NCBI RefSeq assembly: GCF_902167145.1
Contig: NC_050096.1
Span: forward strand, 81,092,683-81,156,682
DNA from: Zea mays
Lineage: Eukaryota > Streptophyta > Magnoliopsida > Poales > Poaceae
DNA: 64,000 nt
Direction: 5' to 3'
This document shows, piece after piece, positions 1-12,070 of the stretch. The translations under genes and the position numbers were made by a program. The notes beneath the pieces are model-generated. The model ran no database searches. It was given only the letters and a program-made list of their open reading frames with translations, and was not told the DNA's origin. The stretch's first letter is position 1. Every line of letters starts with the position of its first letter.

Positions 1-2500
1 CGAATCTGAATATTATGCTTTGTATGAACTCCACGGCTTTAGCAGAGGTTAAAGAAGCAATAGGCTGGAACTCTATCCATTTAGTGAATTTGTCAATCGC
101 CACCAATACATGGGTATATCCTCCTTGAGCTTTCTTGAAAGGTCCAATCATATCCAGTCCCCAGCATGCGAAAGGCCAAGTTACTGGTATGGTCTGTAGC
201 TGCTGTGCTGGCATGTGCTGTTGCTTTGACAGGTATTGGCAAGCTTCGCATCTCTGAACTAACTCGGCTGCATCGTTCTTCGCCGTCGGCCAATAGAATC
301 CTGACCTGAAAACCTTCCCGACTAGTGTTCTGGATGCTGCATGTACTCCACACTGCTCTGCATGGACTTCCTCCAGAAGTTGCTTCCCGGTGGATGGGAG
401 AACGCACTTCATGAGGACGCCTGACGCGCCCCTCCTGTACAATACCTCCCCAATGAGTGTATAGTGAGCTGATTGTCTGGCAATGCGCTCTGCCGAGTTC
501 TTGTCATCTGGTTCTTCTTCATTCCTTATATACTTAATAATCGGCCGTCTCCAGTCATCAGAGTCTGACTCGGGTTGATCTATGATGTTGCATTCTCCTG
601 TTTGATCCATTGAGATACTCGGCTGCATGATTTCTTGTACGAAGACTCCGGGTGGGACCTGAGTTCGACCGGATCCGAGCTTGGATAGTACATCAGCTGC
701 CGTGTTCCGATCTCTTTCTACATGATGAAATTCCAGACCTTCGAATTTATCTTCCAGCTTTCGGACGGCAGCGCAGTATTTTCCCATCGAATCACTTGAA
801 CAATCCCATTCTTTGTTTATCTGGCTGATGACTACCAGAGAATCTCGGTATACCATTAATCTTTTGACGCCCAGTGATATGGTGATGTTCAATCCGTGTA
901 TCAAGGCTTCATACTCGGCTGCATTGTTAGAGGCCGGGAATAGCAACTGGAGAGCATACTTGAGGTGTTCGCCTCCAGGTGCAGTGAAGAGGATCCCTGC
1001 TCCTGCTCCCTGCAGCTTCAGCGAGCCATCAAAATACATTCGCCATACTTCTGTCGTCTCTGGATTGTCTGGAACTTGTTGTTCTGTCCACTCTGATACG
1101 AAATCAACCAGTGCTTGAGTTTTGATGGCAGTGCGAGGTCGGAACTCGATATCATGGGATCCCAACTCGCAAGCCCACTTGGCTATTCGACCAATGGCTT
1201 CCTTGTTGTGAACAATGTCCCCTATCGGAAAACCAGTGACTACTATGACTTTGTGGTCGTCAAAGTAGTGGCGCAGCTTGCGGGCAGTTAGAAGTACTGC
1301 GTATAATAGCTTCTGAACTTGAGGATACTTTTTCTTTGAGGGGCCCAGAACTTCACTGATGAAGTAAACAGGATGTTGTACTGGGTAGGCATGTCCTTCT
1401 TCTACTCGCTCGACTACCAACGCGGTGCTTACCACGTGAGTCGTGCAAGAGATGTACAACAGCAAATCTTCAGCCGGTTGAGTTGATGTAGCTCGCCGAG
1501 GTGGTTTCAGTACTGGTGGTGTTGTCAAAAAATTTTTCAATGCATCTAGAGCTTCTTGTGCTTCTGAAGTCCATTGAAACTTATCCACCCTCTTAAGCAG
1601 CTTGTAAAATGGCAAACCTTTCTCTCCCAGTCTAGATATAAATCTGCTCAGAGCTGCCATACATCCAGTGAGTCGCTGAACCTTCTTTTGTGACCGAGGA
1701 GCTTCCATCTTCATGATAGCTTCGATCTTATCTGGATTAGCCTCAATTCCCCGGTGGCTGACGATAAATCCGAGCAACTTTCCTGCTGGTACCCCGAAAA
1801 CGCATTTTTCAGGATTGAGCTTCCATCTATATCTTCTCAGGCTGTTGAAAACTAGCTGTAAATCTTCGATGAAGTTTTTCGAATTCTCAGTTTTGATCAC
1901 CACGTCATCAACGTAAGCCTCCACACGCTTGCCCCAGTGATCGGCTAGGCATGTTTGAATGGCTCTCTGATAAGTCGCTCCAGCGTTTTTGAGGCCGAAC
2001 GGCATGGAGGTATAACAGAAAGCACCAAACGGAGTGATGAACGCCATTTTTTCCTCATCTTCTTTTGCCAGACTAATCTGGTGATACCCGGAATAGCAAT
2101 CTAAGAAAGACAACACAGAACACCCAGCGGTGGAATCCACCACCTGATCTATCCTCGGGAGCCCGAAGGGATCCTTCGGACAGTGTTTGTTGAGATCAGT
2201 ATAGTCGACGCACATGCGCCAATCCACTTTATTCTTTTTGAGTACAAGAACAGGGTTGGCTAACCACTCGGGGTGTAATACTTCTCTAATAAATCCAGCC
2301 GCGACCAAGCGAGCTAACTCGGCACGAATGGCCTCTCTCTTGTCGGGCGTGAAACGACGCAGCTTTTGCCGAATCGGTCTCGCTTGAGGATAGACTTTCA
2401 ATTTGTGCTTGGCCAACTCCCTCGGGACTCCCGGCATATCCGCAGGTTGCCATGCGAATACGTCTCGGTTATCTTGCAGGAACTGGACGAGCGCGCTTTC
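1..2500 (-). CDS. Element D pol: RT, RNase H, integrase (open, partial)
   Basis: Minus-strand reading frame that starts directly after a UAG at 2501-2503 and stays open for about 833 codons to the window edge. Order of domains: RT at about 2430-1600, including the intact YVDD catalytic motif near 1910; RNase H at about 1060-700; then the integrase zinc finger and the start of the DDE core at about 400-1. It would copy element RNA into DNA and insert it, acting in virus-like particles and the nucleus. The frame is intact at the three places where element B has one-base indels, so D is the better preserved pol of the family. There is no separate ATG at the front, so expression probably needs readthrough of the UAG from gag-protease. 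Confidence 0.85.
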
Positions 2501-5316
2501 CTATTTGTCATTCAAACTGGAGCTGATGATGGCCGTTTTGCGCTCATCAGCAAACCCCAGGTTGATCCGCTTGGTTTCTTCAGTCGGCCGCATAGAGGTC
2601 GCGGCCTGAGCTTCGTTTGCCGGTACGGCGAGGTCTTCCTCAGGCTTAGAGTTCGCCGGTGTAGAAGGAACCGTTGACGGCTTGGTGGTGAGGGCTGCTT
2701 GGATGGCCACTCGGAAACATTCTGCGGCGCCTTGGAAGTCGGCGCGCACAGTTATGATTCCTTGCGGTCCTGGCATCTTCAGTATCATATATGTATAGTG
2801 CGGGATGGCCATGAACTTAGCCAGCCCCGGCCTCCCGATGATGGCGTTGTACCCGCAGTCGAAGTTTGCCACCTCGAACCTCAGGAACTCGGTTCGGTAG
2901 TTCTCCGGAGTTCCGAAGGTGACCGGCATGTAGATGTGGCCCAGCGGGTATTCCCCTTCCGTCGGCACGATGCCAAAGAAAGGAGTGTCCGACTCGTGGA
3001 GCTCTTTGAGGTGAACTCCCAAGCCTTGAAGTGTCCGGGGGAAAGTGACGTTGATGCTGCTCCCCCCGTCCACTAGCACCTTCTTTACCCGGCTCTCTCG
3101 GATCACCGGATCGACGAGGAGCGGGTATTTGCCTGGATGGTCAAAGTTGAGCCATTGATCCTCCCGAGTGAAAGTGATCGGGTGCTCCGACCACCGGTAT
3201 GGGGCGGGAGGACCGGTGGTTGCCACCAGTATCTGGCGGTCGTTGAGCTTTTGTTGTCTTTTGTTCTCCTGCGACCCGTGTCCGCCGAAGATGATGTTGA
3301 CCTCCCTGTCAACGCGCGGGAAAGCTCCTCCTCCCCCCTCCTCCTGCCGATGGGGCTGTCGTGGTTCATCTGGTCCTCCCCTCGGCGGAGGAGGCGGTAG
3401 AGGTTGGAAGGGTCGACCATGTCCGACGGAGTGCTTGAAGTCCCGGCAGTTACGGAGAGTATGGCGCATGTCCTTGTGGTACGGGCACTGGGCGTCGAGG
3501 ATGTCGTCCAGCGTGCGCTCGCCTCCACGAGGCCCTCCTCGGGCGCGAGAGGCGGGTGGTCCGGCGGCGTGTACTTCTTCTCGAGGCCTCTTCTCCCAGC
3601 GTTTGTCGGATGGCTGGTTCGCGTCGCGTCGTGGTGCTGTCGGTGCGGGCTTTGCTCCTCCGATGAGATCCTGGGCCCGCTCGTCGGCGGTGATGTAGAG
3701 GTCGGCTTCCCGGAACAGCTCCTCGGAGGTAGTCGGCGCCTTTTGTAGTATGGCTCGGACGAAAGCCGAGTCATTAGATCCTCTGTAGAAGTCCTCGATC
3801 ACGGCCGCCTCCGTGACCTCGGGGATGCGGTTTTTCATGGTCTGGAACCTTTTGAGGTATGACCGGAGAGTCTCATCCCCCCGGCGCTTGATGGATTTGA
3901 GGTCCCATGGTTGCGCTGGCTTGTCGGAGAGAGACTGGAAGTTGGCGGTGAAACGTCGACTGAAGTCTCCCCAGTCGTCGATGCAGTGTCGGGGTAGATG
4001 TCGTAGCCACTACAGCGCGTCTTGCCCAAGGACGATGGGTAGATACGCGGTCATGACGTCTTCGGATGCTCCGGCAGCCCGAGCAGCGGTGGTGTAGACG
4101 GCTAACCAACCCCCTGGATCCTGCTTAGGTTCATATTTGTCGACATTGGATACCTTGAAGTTGGGAGGCCATTGGATGGCCCTAAGGCGTGGAGTAAGAG
4201 CGGATACTCCGCACGTGTCCTCCTGTCGTCGGGGATGACGTCTGTCCCGGGGAGGGGAGTGGTGGTGGTGGTTCCTCGACCGTCCCCGGGTGGTACCGCC
4301 AGTTGAAGCTGTTGCCGACTCAGTCCTGGTGGCCTGGCTTTGAGTCGGGAAGCCGTGATCTCGGTCATACTCCTCCCGACGGCGAATTTCGTTCCCATGC
4401 CGCCGTTCGCGCAAAGCATTGATGGAGCTTCGCGCGTCTCGGCGACTGTTGATGGCGTGTCACAAATCGTTCGGCGGGTGAGCGAGCGGTAGAAGATGGT
4501 TGGCCGCCTAAGTGAACAGGCGTCGATATCCCTCGGCGTCGGGAGTCCGTCAGCTATCCGAGCTAGAACGCCTCCGACCTCGCTCGGCGTGTTCATAGCT
4601 CGGGCGAAGTCGGGGTTCAGGTTGCGCCCGAAGAGCGGATTCTCCCGGCGTTGCCTTGCATCTTGCTTGGCTTGCTCCTGAGTCCGTCGGCGATCACGTC
4701 GTCGGGAGTTCCTTCGTTCCCTGAAGATGCGTTCTTCCGGAGTTTCCCCTATCTCTGAGACCTCATCTCGCGAGACAGGCTGCTCCGGATCCCGTTCTCC
4801 GGCCGCGTGATGTCGTCGAACGTTCCTGCGTCGGTTCCTCCGTCGGCGGGATTCTCGCTGAGGTGGTTCTTCTCCAGGCACGGTCGGTTCGTCGTCAGAG
4901 ATGGCGGGTGACTCCACTCTCCCGATGAAGAGGATGTCGGGGTAGAACGGTACTGCTGTTGTGGCGACTTTCTTTCCGTTCTCCTTTGAGGTCAGAGGAA
5001 CGGGAAGAACGACTTGCCTCTCCCTGGTCTCCTTCTTCCTCGCGATCCGTGTCCATTCCTTCGTCGGGGAAGTAGACAGCGGAGTCTTCCGGGTCAGCGA
5101 GCTTCCAGCTCCAGCCTTCCCGGAGATAATCTTTTTCCGAAGAGCCGGAGGTAGCGTCTTTCCAGCATTTTCGGAGTTTGTTGGAGGAGACTTCTTTTCC
5201 GGCAGATCCGCGAGGCGGTGTAGAATTCCCTCTTCATCCGCTACAGATGAGATTGTCCCGAAGCAGAATACAGATCCGGGACGCACGGTGATCTTGCTGT
5301 GGAAGGTGACGGCCAT
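2501..5316 (-). pseudogene. Element D gag-protease (broken)
   Basis: The gag start is the ATG at 5316, 27 bases inside the PBS. A long Arg/Glu-rich N-terminal part is followed by a retrotransposon gag domain at about 4150-3650, an atypical zinc knuckle near 3470 (C-x2-H, then H and C) and a protease with the motif LVDGGSS at about 3075-3055. Two lesions break it. A 10-base deletion near 4540, relative to element B, lies between GTCCG repeats and shifts the frame. A UAG at 4010-4012 stands where B has CAG. The terminal UAG at 2501-2503 is also in B and in the equivalent place in C, so it is probably original rather than damage. Confidence 0.8.
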
Positions 5317-5342
5317 TGAGCTAGCTTGGATCGTCGACACAC

Positions 5343-5360
5343 CCCCTACCTGGCGCGCCA
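5343..5360 (-). other. Primer-binding site of element D
   Basis: On the minus strand this reads TGGCGCGCCAGGTAGGGG, two bases inside the 5' LTR. The same 18 bases are at 22412-22429 in C and at the corresponding place in B. I cannot name the priming tRNA with certainty. Confidence 0.8.
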
Positions 5361-5362
5361 GC

Positions 5363-5988
5363 TGTCGGTGTTTTGGGTCCGACCGCACACCCGGGGTTGC
5401 CCCTCAAGGTGTTTTTAGGAGTAGGGCGGTGTCGACGACTGTAGCAAAATGGTTCGTGCCGATCGCACGAGGGACAGTGGACAAGGTTTACAGGTTCGGG
5501 CCGCTTAGAGATGCGTAACACCCTACGTCCTGGTGAGTATATGAGCGAGGTTACAAGAGGACTCTCTGGATTGAGGGCGCAGAGAGTTTACGTGGGTGGC
5601 AAAGTGAAACAGGGTCGATCGTTCTGAAGGGGTGCCCCCTAGGCCTTATATACTCGACCGTGGGGCAGTACATGTGGATAAGATAACAACAAGTAGCTAA
5701 AAAATAGTGAACCTCTTGAGATTATCTCTACGTAACCCTCGCCGACTTATCCTCGCATGGTTTCGTTGCATGGAGGCTCCAGCACGGGAAAGTCGGATCT
5801 CTGTTGCGGTCATTCGCTTGACGCTGTGGGCCGTCCGTGTTTGCACCAATCCGGCCTTATGTCTTTCTGCTTTGCTGGTTGTTTCTCCCCAGGCCCACGA
5901 AAGGATGACCTTACGAATTATTAGGCCCTTGGGCCTTTCGTGAGGTCCTTTACTCTTTAGTGGACCCGGGGGATATCTATCCCCCACA
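5363..5988 (-). repeat. 5' LTR of element D
   Basis: 626-bp LTR with TG...CA ends. In element orientation it runs from TGTGGGGGATA to ACACCGACA. A TATA box (TATATAAGG on the minus strand) lies near 5645. It matches the LTRs of B (38591-39212 and 52286-52907) along its length with scattered differences. Confidence 0.9.
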
Positions 5989-6497
5989 GCAGGTTGACAT
6001 GAGGCCGGATTGGTGCGAGCCCGGACGGCCCACAACGTTGAGCGAGCGACCACAACAGAGATCCGACTTTCCCGCGCTGGAGCCCCCATGCAACGGAGCC
6101 ATGCGAGGATAGGTCGGCAGAACTATAGGGAGATAAACTCAAACAGTTCACTATCTTTTAGTTACACATTGTTATCATATCCACGTGTATTGCCCCACGG
6201 TCGAGTATATAAGGCCTAGGGGCACCCCTTCAGAACAATCGACCCTATTACTCAGCCACCCACCTCAACTCTCTGCATTCTCAATTCAGTGAGCTACCTT
6301 GTAACCTCATTCACCAAGCATACTCACCAGGACGTAGGGTGTTACGCATCTCTAAGCGGCCCGAACCTGTAAACATTGTTCACTGTCCCTCGTGCACCTG
6401 GCACGAACCATTTTGCTACAGTCGTCGACACCGTCCTACTCCTAAAAACACCTTGAGGGGCAACCCCGGGTGTGCGGTCGGACCCAAAACACCGACA
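5989..6497 (+). repeat. Truncated inverted LTR of the D/B family, target of D
   Basis: This is the same LTR in the opposite orientation, ending in ACACCGACA at 6497, with its TATA box (TATATAAGG) near 6208. It lacks the first roughly 120 bp of the LTR, and the break is exactly at the end of D. D therefore inserted into this LTR and the rest should lie beyond the left end of D. No primer-binding site follows 6497, so this is the outer end of a solo or 3' LTR. Confidence 0.8.
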
Positions 6498-6719
6498 GGG
6501 CTGTGGTAGCTTCCTAGCTCCTGCGCCGGTGGAGACGGCGATGAGCTTGGGGGCACGAGGGAGAGGGACGACGCCATTGGTCCCTCTTCCGCTTCCGTAA
6601 GGCCGGGAAGGAGATGAGCCAAGGTCGATGCTCGCCACCGTCGCGGTCGCCGGCGGGACGACGACGGCTGCCGTGACAAGGACGGCGAGGAGGATTCCCC
6701 AACTGCAGGGCTGCACCAT
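6498..6719 (-). pseudogene. Leader fragment resembling an ER HSP70 (HSP70-17)
   Basis: From the ATG at 6717-6719 the minus strand encodes a short polar start, a hydrophobic signal-peptide core rich in Leu, Val and Ala, an Ala-Thr-rich cleavage region and then ASIDLGS. That last stretch is like the mature N-terminus of plant ER HSP70-17/HYOU1 proteins as I remember them. After about 35 residues the similarity to an HSP70 stops, and the frame runs into the LTR at 6497. Upstream on the minus strand is a CAAACCCTAACCC stretch typical of 5' leaders. It may be exon 1 of a gene disrupted by the LTR element or a captured fragment. The match rests on a short segment. Confidence 0.35.
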
Positions 6720-7380
6720 AGCTTGTGGCTACTGGCTGCCGCTCAATGCAATGGCATGTGGGAGGGGTTAGGGTTTGGAGATGTGGGGTGTGGGGTGCTT
6801 GAGGAGCGCACTGTGTACGAGGGGAAGGTAGGTTGGGTGAGCGGGTTCCCGACGGGGGCTGCGCGCGTGGAGACGGTTGGGGTGCGACCGTGGTCGACCT
6901 TGGGACGACGGCAGGGAGGGGAGGGACGGAGCTGTTGCTGCGTCACGATTTGCCCCTTCCCGAGATCGCCGCCTTCCACACAGGCTTCATCCACACCCAG
7001 TTGCATCCCCCCGCCGACCAAGCCCCAGCCGACGCCGCTTTTACTTGTTCGGTGCCGAGCACGAAGGAGAAGCAACTGACACCGAGGCGAAGGTTTCGGG
7101 AGGGGAGGCTATTCTTTTTCCTGTTCGACGACTGTGTGGGGTTAGGGAGGAAGCCGACTGTCTTGCGGGGAAGGTGCGGCCACGGTGTGCGGTTAGCGTG
7201 GGCACGGACGACTGTGGCTCACGCGGAGGGGGAGACGAGCGAGGGGGATCTGGGGGCGACGCACGCGGGCGGGGTAGGGTCATAGGATGACGATCCAGGT
7301 AGCAGCAACAGGACAGACGGTTCAGATTTACAGAAGGCAGAACAAGGGAAGGCAGGCTACCCTTGCAGCCTTAATATAGT
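6720..7380. other. GC-rich stretch, possible 5' flank of the HSP70-like fragment
   Basis: GC-rich sequence with overlapping frames on both strands but no domain I can recognise. It could be the promoter and leader of the minus-strand fragment at 6498-6719. No TATA box is obvious. Confidence 0.3.
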
Positions 7381-7391
7381 AGTATAGATTG

Positions 7392-8560
7392 GTAGAAGGT
7401 TTTTTTAACGATGCAGTCATTGCACAGCTCTAGCAACTTAATAGAAACATTAAGTTTTCTTTTGGTCAAATTTGTTGCCTTATCTTTAATTATTTTGTAT
7501 TAAATTTGTTTTAATTTTGGGCTTTGATGTGAATTCCAGGCTAGAATTGATTTTCAAATATATTGTAATTTTGGTCCTCCCAAAATAAGTTTGGTACGTT
7601 TAAGCATCCACATGCCAGGCCATAGACCAAGGACTAAGCCCATGACTGATTCGGCACGACCCATAATAATTACGAACCGTGCTGAACCAAAAATTCAAAC
7701 GTGTCGAATCTTTTCAGACTTGGATCGAGCCAGATCGAGCGGGGCCAAATGTACACCAATATGCGTATTGCCGGGAAACAAAGGAGCGGGTCCTTCCACA
7801 TCGAACTAAAGTCGCACGCTCATCCAATGTCGTGCAATAGTCTTCAATAGGAACACTGAAATCTGGTTTCAAAGCATCGCTTATAGGTACGGGCCTGATG
7901 GACTGACCTAAAGCACGGGAAAAATACAACCCAGACGATTCGAAAAATTTTAGTGCTAGACTAGGTTTGGGCCACGGGCGGGCACGTGCACGACCCATTT
8001 AAGACAGTCACAGAATAGCTCGTATAGAGGCAAAAAAGACTCATATATTCATTAAAACCACACTTAATTCCACGGTTTCATGTGCTTGATAAAGAATACA
8101 AAGTTAGAGATGATTCTAGTTAGATGTTTTTTTTTGCAGCTTTGAATTAGAGTATGTGATGCAATTTTACTTTTGTTATGAACATTAGACCATGAACTGA
8201 ACCTACGAACTCTGTATGGACCTGGTTATGCTTTTTTTCTTCTAACAAAAGGATTTTTTTAACAAGGTGGTCATTGCATAGCTCGAATAACTTAATAGAA
8301 ATATTAAGTTTTCTTTTGTTAAATTTATGTCTTTTTTATTAAATTTGCTTTAAATTTTGGGCTCTAATACGAATTTTAGGCTAGAAATTGATTTGCGGAC
8401 CCAGAAATTGAATTTTGGGTTAAAAATTGGATTTCAGGTATTTTATAATTTCGATCCGCTCGAAATAAGACTGACACGTTTAAGTAATTAACTGTCAGGG
8501 TATAGGCTGAGGGCTAGGCCCGACACGGCTCAAAATAAATACGGACCGGGTCAGCTAGAA
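7392..8560. repeat. Two diverged direct copies of an AT-rich repeat
   Basis: The block at about 7392-7700 recurs diverged at about 8255-8560. Both go from a poly-T stretch, through a cattgca...agctc...aacttaatagaaa motif, to text rich in 'ggctcgacacgg'-like words. A related poly-T/cattgca motif is inside the hAT element near 13315. They are probably decayed relatives of that hAT family. No coding frame. Confidence 0.45.
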
Positions 8561-9481
8561 CTTATAATTTGTGATGGTATTGTAATTTATAATTTTTGAT
8601 GGTGTATAGGCGGTTCGGTTTAGATTTTGATGGCACTGAGAGGATTTTTCTGATAGACGCTGATGTGTCCCCAGACTCGGAGGGACGTTGTAGGCCATCC
8701 CCTGCTTGGCTCGGGTCGTCGTCGTCGTGCGCATCCGCCTTGCCGTTTAGGCCACCACGAAAACAAGCTGGGCCGCCGTGCCCGTGCCGCGGAAACAACG
8801 CGCCAAGGAGGGCCACTTCTGTTTCTCTGCTCCTTTGCCCCCTCCTTCCTGCCTTCCCGTCCCGCTGCGTGGCGTCTGCCGTCTCCGTCTGGCGTGGCTC
8901 GGTACGGGTAGCGGGGTAGGTAGGCTAGGCCGAACGCAGTCTCGCACCGCGCCGGCATCCGAATCCGACGCACACAATAATATGCACGGATCGGACGGGA
9001 GCGTGCGGCCGTGACAACTGTGTCCGTCACACTTACACATGGGTCGCGCCAGTACAGTGCACAGCACAGCTTGCAAGCGCGTCCCGGGACCATGTGATAG
9101 TAGTTATTAACGTGCGTTTCGTTTCCAAATAAAATTATATCCACTTTTTCGTGTGACCGCAAATGAAAAGCACGTCCCCCATTTTATAAAGTTATTTATC
9201 TATTTAAAATGCAATACCTTTTTAAAGTAAGCGTTTATTTTGGGTTCTGTTTGTACCATTGTGTGTTCATTATGTTGAGATCTATAAAAGTAGGTCCACA
9301 GTGCCTATGTTTTGAAGCAGTTTAAATGTGATTATAAAGTTTTGTATGGTACATTTTTTTTGAAATATGATAGTAACTATAAAGTCCTAGAACCAGGTGT
9401 GTCCAAAGTTTCGAATCACAAAAATCTCATTTTAGATGTACAGAGTTTTGGATGTTAGGGTGAAATTGGAATAGACTAATA
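8561..9481. other. Intergenic, no feature identified
   Basis: The first half (8640-9090) is GC-rich with poly-CGT codon-like runs; the second half is AT-rich. The frames on both strands are of low-complexity composition and match nothing I know. Confidence 0.3.
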
Positions 9482-9719
9482 CTACCCCCTTCTTAAATAT
9501 ATGACGCCGTTAACTGTTTTTTTTTAAAACTTTGACTACTCGTCTTATTCGAAAAAATTGTGAATTATCATTTATTTTGTTATGATTTATTTTATCACTT
9601 AAGGTTTCTGAGCATGATTTAAAATTTTACATTTTTGAATAAATATTTTAAATAAAACGAGTGTCAAAGTTTTTTTTAAAAAAAAGTGAATGGCCTTATT
9701 TATTTAAGAAGGGATGGAG
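9482..9719. mobile_element. Stowaway-like (Tc1/mariner) MITE
   Basis: 238 bp with terminal inverted repeats: the left end CTACCCCCTTCTTAAATA matches the reverse complement of the right end, CTCCATCCCTTCTTAAATA, with few changes. The interior is AT-rich and includes the usual 'aaaactttgac' text. TA precedes the left end; the right target base has changed. Confidence 0.65.
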
Positions 9720-10213
9720 TTTAAACTTCCTGAATTTAGGTGCGAAGTTTTAGATTATCTAAGATGCAATATAAAAATTCATGGATCTGTTGGCCCAAGC
9801 ATTTCCACGTTTATTTATGGTTGACAGGTAATAATAGATCACAATTTAATAGAAGAAATGATTTACGTCTATTACTTGTGCATTAATAATTATACTCCAC
9901 ATTTAACTGTGCCTGTATGTCGCTCCGCATTTAACCGGGTCAGGGCGCAACTCATGCGTCGCTATGAGCGTACGTACAAGCGCGGAGTAATAGAGTCGGT
10001 TCCGGTGCCGCGTGCGGCGTGCCTGCCCGAGCCGTGAAGCCGTGTCGCGCCGACAAGTTGGGTCACGGCCAGCTCGCCCCCTGACCTTCCGCCTCCCTGC
10101 CAGGTGCCAGCTCGCACAGTTGCACACCCACAAAACGCGCCGGAGACAACGCACGTAACTGCCGAGAAGCCGAAGTCCGAACGCCGCCCACCGGCATCCG
10201 CCAAGTGCGGCCG

Positions 10214-10222
10214 TTTATATAC
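10214..10222 (+). promoter_or_regulatory. Probable TATA box of the rhomboid gene
   Basis: TTTATATAC lies 155-163 bases before the start codon, in an otherwise GC-rich promoter followed by a CT-rich 5' leader, as expected for a grass housekeeping-type gene. Confidence 0.6.
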
Positions 10223-10376
10223 TTGCACGCCTCCCCTCCCCTCCAGCCTCCCCTTGCACGACGTCTCCACCACTACACCACACCTCAAGTCCACAACACC
10301 ACCAGCCTCGTCTCAGCCGCTTCAGCATACCACACCGCACGCAAACCCACCGCGCGCTACGACCACCACCGTCACC

Positions 10377-12070
10377 ATGGCCGCCGCGCGCTACGACGTG
10401 GAGAAGGGCGGGAGGAATAACGGGGATGGGAAGCCTTCGCCGCCGCCGCCGGGCCACCTGTACCCGCAGCGCGACGGGGAGAGGGAGTGGGTGCCGTGGT
10501 TGGTGCCGCTCGTCGTGGCCGTCAACATCGTGCTCTTCGCCGTGGCGATGTACGTCAACAACTGCCCGGCCCACGCCGCCTCGTCTCGCCGCGGCGGCGC
10601 CGGATCATGCGTCGCCCGCGGGTTCCTCCACCGCTTCTCGTTCCAGCCGCTCAGCGAGAACCCGCTCCTCGGGCCCTCGTCGGCCACGTGAGTGCTCAAG
10701 GCCCCCTAGATCCGTTTCCTGCCTTTTCTTCAGTTATCAGTGTTGCGCATCTTCTCCGTTAGATCGGTCGGTATCACATAGATAGAGAAAAAAGATTCCA
10801 TAACCGACTCCGCCCTAGTATCTCTGATTGTTCTTCCATTCAAGGATTACAAGTTTATTTTTCCCACAGTAAACGCTACTCGAAATTGTTCGCATGCCAT
10901 GTGTACGATTTCTCATATCAGACCACCGCCACCTTCTTCCCCGCAGGCTGCAGAAGCTGGGAGCGCTTGTATGGGACAAAGTTGTGCGGGAGCACCAGGG
11001 GTGGAGGCTCGTCACCTGCATCTGGCTGCACGCCGGTGTTGCCCACCTCCTGGCCAACATGATCAGCCTCGTGCTCATCGGGCTCAGACTGGAGCAACAG
11101 TTTGGATACGGTAATGCGCAGCTAGCTGTAGGAACTTATTAACCTACTCATCCCCACCCAGTATGGCCGGATCATGTACTAGGAGGGCTTTATCTGATCT
11201 GGATGTGCGTTCCCGTTTTCGTTGCAGTGAGAGTTGGCATCATCTACCTTGTCTCTGGCGTCGGAGGCAGCGTGCTTTCGTCTCTGTTCATCAGGAACAA
11301 CATCTCTGTCGGCGCTTCCGGAGCTCTGTTCGGGCTCCTTGGGGCCATGCTGTCGGAGCTCTTCACCAACTGGACCATCTATGCAAACAAGGTGATGCAT
11401 AGCTTCCCTCCTCGGTCCTAAACATCGCAATGTGGATCTTTGGGCAGAAAATGTGGGTTGGGAATTAAATCGCAGCTCACTGAAGTTGTAACGTCCAATC
11501 TGCAGGCTGCAGCCCTGGTGACCCTGCTGGTCGTCATCGCCATCAACCTCGCCATCGGCATCCTCCCGCACGTCGACAACTTCGCGCACATCGGAGGGTT
11601 CCTCACCGGCTTCCTCCTCGGGTTCGTCTTACTGATGCGCCCGCACTACGGCTGGATGCAGCGCTACGCCCTGCCCTCCGACGTCAAGTACACCACCAAG
11701 AAGTACCTGGCCTACCAGTGGGCTCTGCTGGCCGTGGCCTCGGTCCTCGCTGTCATCGGGTAAGCATCGCATCACATGCTGGTGCCTCCTCTTTCTGAGA
11801 GTAGGAGTACGAGTACTAGCTCAAATATCTTAATGCTCGTGCCATAATGCTAATCTAATGCCATCCTGTCAGCTTTCGTCTCACCACCCCAAAAGGAAAA
11901 AAATAAAGTTCTCTCACTTTGGTCGGTTTGACTGAATTTAAACTCATGTGTTGCACAGGTTCGCCGTAGGGCTGGGGATGCTTTTCAGAGGAGTGAACGC
12001 GAATGATCACTGCGGCTGGTGCCACTACCTCAGCTGTGTTCCGACCTCCAGATGGAGCTGTGGGAAGTGA
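10377..12070 (+). CDS. RBL2: Rhomboid-like intramembrane serine protease (RBL2-like)
   Basis: Five coding exons: 10377-10687, 10947-11110, 11228-11391, 11506-11759 and 11959-12070, all with GT/AG borders and consistent phase, giving 334 aa. The start ATG is in a good context (ACCATGG). A basic, Pro-rich cytosolic N-terminus leads to TM1 (about residues 41-60) and the rhomboid core. That core contains the H132...H137...N141 segment before TM2, the catalytic serine in GASG (S189) and the catalytic histidine in the AHIGG motif (H241). The C-terminal Cys-rich tail ([10 protein letters not shown]) and final TM are typical of plant RBL1/2/3-type proteins. These proteins cleave transmembrane substrates in the secretory pathway; the plant substrates are largely unknown. 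No damage is visible, so the gene looks functional. Assignment to RBL2 rather than RBL3 is from memory. Confidence 0.95.

Larger units (their letters stand above)
1..5988 (-). mobile_element. Ty3/gypsy (Tat-type) element D, left-truncated by the window
   Basis: This is a minus-strand LTR retrotransposon. Its 5' LTR is at 5363-5988, the primer-binding site at 5343-5360, then gag-protease and pol run leftwards off position 1. Position 1 aligns without gaps to about 46915 of element B, so D and B are the same family. The missing part would be the integrase C-terminus, the antisense-gene region and the 3' LTR. D lies inside an inverted LTR of its own family (5989-6497), so the sequence GCAGG at 5989-5993 is the likely right copy of its target duplication; the left copy is outside the window. 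Confidence 0.9.

Noticed and set aside
2366..3748. Long + strand frames over element D gag
   Set aside because: Mirror frames of the Arg/Pro-rich minus-strand gag; nearly the same frames recur over gag of B, as expected from shared sequence. No promoter or domain.
8562..9162. Overlapping frames of 80-180 aa at 8.6-9.2 kb
   Set aside because: All are low-complexity translations of a short GC-rich block, with no domain and no consistent strand.
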